Shown here piece by piece: positions 59,675 to 64,000 of a DNA stretch of 64,000 bases (its first letter is position 1; each line of letters starts with the position of its first letter). Below the pieces are notes generated by a model. It was not told the origin of the DNA and did no database searches. It was given only the letters and a program-made list of their open reading frames with translations. A program made the position numbers and the translations under genes. This stretch comes from Anthoceros angustus (Eukaryota; Streptophyta; Anthocerotopsida; Anthocerotales; Anthocerotaceae), in NCBI GenBank assembly GCA_010909165.1, contig VJWM01000103.1:62001-126000 (forward strand), written 5' to 3'.

Positions 59675-61235
59675 TGGCTTCAGTATGAGAGGTGCCTTTT
59701 TTGCCTCTGTAAGACCTCTTGTAAGTCTGTGGGGACTTGACAGCCTCTCGTGTTGACAGCCCTCCAGCTAAGGGTTAGAGTGTGGTGTGTGGTCCCATAG
59801 CATACGATCTCGTTGAAAATGACCAGATTGTTCTTTCCAATGCTGTAACTGAACTAGAACTATTCTCACTTTGGTCTGTGTTCCAGATTATGAAGTGTAG
59901 GTGGACCAAAGGCCGTCTGGCCCCTACTCAGGGGCAATGTATTTGAAGGATAAGACACCCAAGTAAGTTATCAGGTGCCCGGGAGCTTCATGGCAGATGC
60001 CTCATACACTCTTGTAGATAAGTGGACTACTGCACCTACATTTTAGCACACGATAATATGGTCGACATCTGAATTCTTAGACACTCAGAACATCGAAACA
60101 TTTGCTGCGTTGACACTGGATGTTCAATTCTATGTTAATACAGTCTTCTTTAACGTCATATTCGCCGCCTGATGTCCAGCGGTGTAGGGCCATGTGATCT
60201 TTTGGAAAGAAAAGACAAGGAAGCACCCCTGGTGACATTCCTTGGGATTTTATGGTACCTGCTAAAGAATTCTCTTGTTCCAGGATGCAGTGGCTTATCC
60301 GTTTGGAATTGTCTAGTGCTGCATGCCTGTGTACTCGATATTCCCTCCCCGTGGATGGCTTCAGAGGTTGTGAGTGATGTCCTGTATGCTGGGGTAATAC
60401 TGCTGCTGCCACTAAGATTCTACAATGTCTCCCAGTTGGGGTATGCGGGGGGAGTGGAGGGGGCGGTCTTTCTGCCTAAATGTGCAACCTTGTTGCTCTG
60501 GATGGCTTTCGTCTTGCAGATGTCTGTAGATTTCCTCTATTCCTGGCTAGGTTGTGAGTGTCATCAATGTTTGTCATTGCTGATGAAGTAGATCCCCGTT
60601 TTGCAGCTGACACTGAATTGGTGACACTCTGTGGTTCCAGGAACGGTGTCTCTGACTTGCTAAGCAACCATGCTGTGTCACAACAGTGCAATGTCATCGT
60701 GTGAAGGAGTTGAGGTTCGTATGTTGTGGCCTGTGAACAAGACAGGTCTCGTTTGCCGCTTGACTGATCTGAACACACTTGTACATCCGAAATTAAAAAC
60801 TGACCCGAGATGAGGTATTTATCAATTTCATGACATGGTGCAGTAGGATTACGGTTGTACTGCGGCGGAAAATTTCCAGTGGCTTCTATCGATATCATTG
60901 TAGATGTAGATGTCGTCAATGGACAGTACATAGCCGTTTGCGTTATTCAAGACTGTATGTATTTACCCAACATTTGGGTGACCAGACTGACAGTACTAGT
61001 GTTGTACCCTCTGCCGTGAAGCCTGTACTAACTCCCACCTCTGAAACTAAGAGCACTCTTTTCTTACGTTTGCTTCTTGGAAAAATTGGAAATGAGTTTC
61101 CTGGTCCCTGTTGAACTGGCAGCATTGGCCCGGACGTCTGGATGGCTGCGAAGGTCCTTCTTCAAGACCGGCTGTGGAGTGTTGGGCTGCTATTGCAAGA
61201 TGAACTACTAGCAACATGGTCTGTAGAAATGAAGG
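59675..61235. other. Spacer after the HUA2-like gene
   Basis: Begins as HUA2-like 3' UTR. An open frame at 60172-60591 (139 codons, hydrophobic) has no recognisable family and no splice or codon support. Otherwise nothing is seen. Confidence 0.35.
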
Positions 61236-61600
61236 CAAATGAGCTCTCGGGGAGCAATGGTAATTACGAGCTCAGCTAGCGCCATACCTGTAGTAGGAGA
61301 CACTATAGTAACTTGGCTTTCGGGTGGCTTTTCCGTAGGCAATGCCAACGTATATCGTTTTTTTAGCCTTCATTACTTACTTCCCTTCATCATTGCAGGT
61401 GTTAGTATTCTTCATCTAGCTGCATCACATCAATATGGTTCCAATAATCTATTGGGTATCAATTCTTCCGTAGATAAAATAGCTCCTCATTCCTATTTTT
61501 ACGTAAAGATCTAGTGGGTTGGGTAGCGTTTGCCATTTTTTTTCCTATTTTCGTTTTTTATGCACCTAATGTCTTGGGGCATCCCAACAGCTATATACCT
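61236..61600 (+). pseudogene. cob: Nuclear insertion of mitochondrial cytochrome b (cob) fragment
   Basis: The frame encodes the middle of mitochondrial cytochrome b: [56 protein letters not shown], then after a lost base VGWVAFAIFF and FYAPNVLGHP. Codons are AT-rich and organellar. A single-base deletion after YFYVK shifts the frame; other substitutions hit residues conserved in cob. The match stops at about 61600, where a 60-bp array begins. It lacks the ends of the gene, so it is a decayed organelle insertion rather than an active gene. Confidence 0.9.
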
Positions 61601-62080
61601 GGTGCGGATAGTGATTCTCGGGACACCCTTAAGGAACCGGAAGAGCATATCAATGTTATAGGTGCAATAGCGATTCTCGTGACACCCTTAAGGAACCGGA
61701 AGAGCATATCAATGTTACAGGTGCAAGTAGCGACTCTCGTGACACCCTTGAGGAACCAGAAGAGCATATCAATGTTAACAGGTGCGGATAGCGATTCTCG
61801 TGACACCCTTAAGGGACCGGAAGAGTATATCAATGTTACAGGTGCGAGTAGCGATTCTTGTGACACCCTTTAGGAACCGGAAGAGCATATCAATGTTACA
61901 GGTGCGGATAGAGATTCTCGTGATAACCTTAAGAAATTGGAAGAGCATATCAATGTTACAGGTGCGGCTAGCAATTCTCGTGACACCCTTAAGGAACCGG
62001 AAGAGCATATCAATGTTACAGGTGCGAGCAGCGATTCTCGTGACACCCTTAAAGAACCGGAAGAGCATACCACTGTTACA
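61601..62080. repeat. Eight-copy 60-bp tandem array
   Basis: The unit GGTGCGGATAGCGATTCTCG + TGACACCCTTAAGGAACCGG + AAGAGCATATCAATGTTACA is repeated eight times with period 60 (one copy 59) and a few substitutions per copy. It starts exactly where cob similarity ends, within an IPG codon run. Being a multiple of three, it keeps frames open on both strands (DTLKEPEEHINV on plus). Confidence 0.95.
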
Positions 62081-62143
62081 CTGTGCAACTCGATATGGAA
62101 GCACTCTGAACGGAACTTCCTGGCTGGTAAAATGCGGGCCAAG

Positions 62144-64000
62144 TCATGTATAGAGATAGAGTATTCTCTCGAGAGTAGGTACTACGGGATGCCAAAAAGG
62201 ACACTAGAAGATACGAGGCACATGGTCTATGCACCAAGGCCCAGAATCCAGATGGAAGTTAAGTGGGGGGTCAGAGAAACCTAGACAAGGAGTACTACGA
62301 AACGATTTTTACGAGGCTCGTGAACTACGAAAGTGGAAGGAGAAACCTTCCACGATAATGAATCGATCAACCAAAGAAAAAGGTTTTCTTTGGGTGAGCC
62401 GTCTGACAATTTGCCTATTTCTTTTGAGTCGACATAGAGAACCGCAACAAGACGCTATGACTACTCGAAGGGAATTCCCTCCGGTTATGGACCGACTCCC
62501 TATGCAGTTTTCTAAAGAATGCGCTTACTAAGGTGATGCTAGGCGATGCTAGCTCTTTAAGAAAGTAGGCAAGGGACCCTCTAAGGCATAAGGAGAGGGC
62601 CAAGTCCCGAGGCTTGAGGCCAAGAGAGGGACCAAGGCCAAGGGAGAGGCCTAAGGTCGTTGGCTTGAGGCCAAGAGAGTGACCAAGGCCAAAGGAGAGG
62701 CGCAAGTCCCAAGGCGTGAGGCCGAGAGAAAGGACCCAAGATACAAGGAGAGGCACAAGTCCCATGGCGTGAGGCCAAGAGAAAGGACCCAAGGCATAAG
62801 GAGAGGCCCAAGTCCCAAGACTTGAGGCCGAGAAGAAAAAGAAAAAGCTCAAGTTCGAGGAGAAACAAGAGTAAAATACTCTTGGGCGCAGGATTTCAAG
62901 GGATAAGGGAGGAGAGGATAGCAATGGGTATGTTATCAATCCATTTATTTTCGCAATCTGTTCAAAAATCCCAAGTTAGCTAGCACCCCATCTAGGTACT
63001 GATCCGCCCCAATGGTGCTTAACCGTGGAGTTCCTAGAGCTATCCAACTCACTCATCTCAACCTCTTATCTTTCATAGGGCCTGAGGATTATTTGTATGC
63101 AATATAAACACGCATAGATACTTAGAGGTTTCACTAATCACAATCTAAGCAAGCGGAGTTTGTTAACCTTGATTGAGGTTGTGACTTAGCACTAACCATC
63201 TGGAGTGCATGCCTAGACACACTCAATCGAGAGAGCTACCAACCAGCCATCTCCCGAATCCAAGTCTCGACCAAGAGAGAAGTACGAACACCTCGATTTT
63301 GAAATGCTGGCGGCCTTGAGATGAACCCAATGACTTAATCAACAATCTTTTAAGGATCTATGGTGGCAACACACAAGACACGTCGGTCTTCGGGACAACT
63401 CATGTATAGAGATAGAGTATTCTCTCGAGAGTAGGTACTACGGGATGCCAAAAAGGACACTAGAAGATACGAGGCACATGGTCTATGCACCAAGGCCCAG
63501 AATCCAGATGGAAGTTAAGTGGGGGGTCAGAGAAACCTAGACAAGGAGTACTACGAAACGATTTTTTTGCAGTAGCTCAGCGGAACTCTGAAAAGTGGAA
63601 GGAGAAACCTTCCACGATAATGGATCAGTCAACCAAAGAAAAAAGGTTTTCTTTGGGTGAACGCTTGCCCGACCGACTTGCCTATTTCTTTTGAGTCGAC
63701 ATAGAGAACCGCAACAAGACGCTATGACTACTCGAAGGGAATTCCCTCCGGTTATGGACCGACTCCCTATGCAGTTTTCTAAAGAATGCGCTTACTAAGG
63801 TGATGCTAGGCGATGCTAGCTCTTTAAGAAAGTAGGCAAGGGACCCTCTAAGGCATAAGGAGAGGGCCAAGTCCTGAGGCTTGAGGCCAAGAGAGGGGAC
63901 CAAGGCCAAGGGAGAGGCCTAAGGTCGTTGGCTTGAGGCCAAGAGAGTGACCAAGGCCAAAGGAGAGGCGCAAGTCCCAAGGCGTGAGGCCGAGAGAAAG
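62144..64000. repeat. 1.26-kb repeat unit, second copy cut by the window end
   Basis: TCATGTATAGAGATAGAGTA at 62144 and at 63400 begins two copies that agree for about 590 bp and continue to the last base. Both include AGGCACATGGTCTATGCACC, CGACATAGAGAACCGCAACA and a purine-rich tract of GAGGCC/AAGAGA words. They differ in a short replaced block (62309-62327 against 63564-63590). The rest of the first unit (62733-63399) is single in the window. Direct repeats of this size suggest a tandem array beyond the edge. Function unknown; origin from mitochondrial spacer DNA is possible given the adjacent cob piece. Confidence 0.85.
62575..62860. repeat. Purine-rich low-complexity repeat
   Basis: Degenerate repeats of AAGTCCCxAGGCxTGAGGCC and AAGAGAGxGACCAAGGCC with about 45-bp spacing. 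A second copy starts near 63840 within the next 1.26-kb unit. Both strands show open frames from this bias (LGLGPSLGLKP on minus), which should not be read as genes. Confidence 0.8.

Noticed and set aside
60172-60591. 139-codon hydrophobic ORF after the HUA2-like gene
   Set aside because: No known family, no upstream signals seen, and it lies in likely 3' flank. Kept only as a note.
62415-62939. Minus-strand ORF with repeated LGLGPSLGLKP
   Set aside because: Low-complexity purine-rich repeat, not a gene.

Overview
The window is nuclear DNA from a streptophyte plant, most likely a non-seed land plant (bryophyte or lycophyte grade). Genes are dense and GC-rich, with short spliceosomal introns (about 80-450 bp). 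The protein set is plant-specific: an AT-hook PPC protein, a LysM receptor kinase, a thylakoid DEG5 protease, an ARG1-type DnaJ, a HUA2-like PWWP/RPR protein, URT1 and a dicarboxylate/tricarboxylate carrier. An inserted mitochondrial cytochrome b fragment also looks more like bryophyte-grade than angiosperm cob from memory. The species is not identified.

Layout. 1-11.2 kb: an AHL gene (+) faces an OSBP-related protein gene (-). Between them lie decayed copies of the ORP 3' end and of the AHL PPC exons, which reads as an old tandem duplication of the AHL-ORP junction. 12.6-20.3 kb: a mitochondrial DTC carrier (+) and a URT1-type RNA uridylyltransferase (-), converging. 20.3-23.4 kb: AT-rich spacer with repeated perfect palindromes, then a frameshifted HINT pseudogene. 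24.2-37.3 kb: a glycine-rich RRM protein (+), a LysM receptor-like kinase (-), a MAKR-like protein (+), DEG5 (-) and a microsomal GST (+). The last two are divergent over 370 bp. 37.3-42.3 kb: an AT-rich, repeat-rich island with a RING-H2 gene carrying internal repeats, an unidentified ORF, a truncated Copia element and a duplicated gene end. 42.2-48.9 kb: an intronless strumpellin (WASH complex) gene and ARG1, both on the minus strand. 49.9-52.1 kb: a long hairpin, a 303-bp tandem duplication and a complex minisatellite. 53.2-59.7 kb: an 11-exon HUA2-like gene. 61.2-64 kb: a mitochondrial cob insertion, an eight-copy 60-bp array and a 1.26-kb repeat running off the window end.

The genes do not form one pathway. 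They are mostly single housekeeping, signalling and RNA/chromatin genes with their own promoters. The most informative material is the decayed duplication, the organelle insertion with its arrays, the strumpellin gene in a plant, and the lineage-specific RING gene. Exon borders were read by eye from GT-AG signals, phase and family conservation. Where phase was checked, it closes exactly (AHL, DTC, RRM protein, MGST3, RING, HUA2-like).
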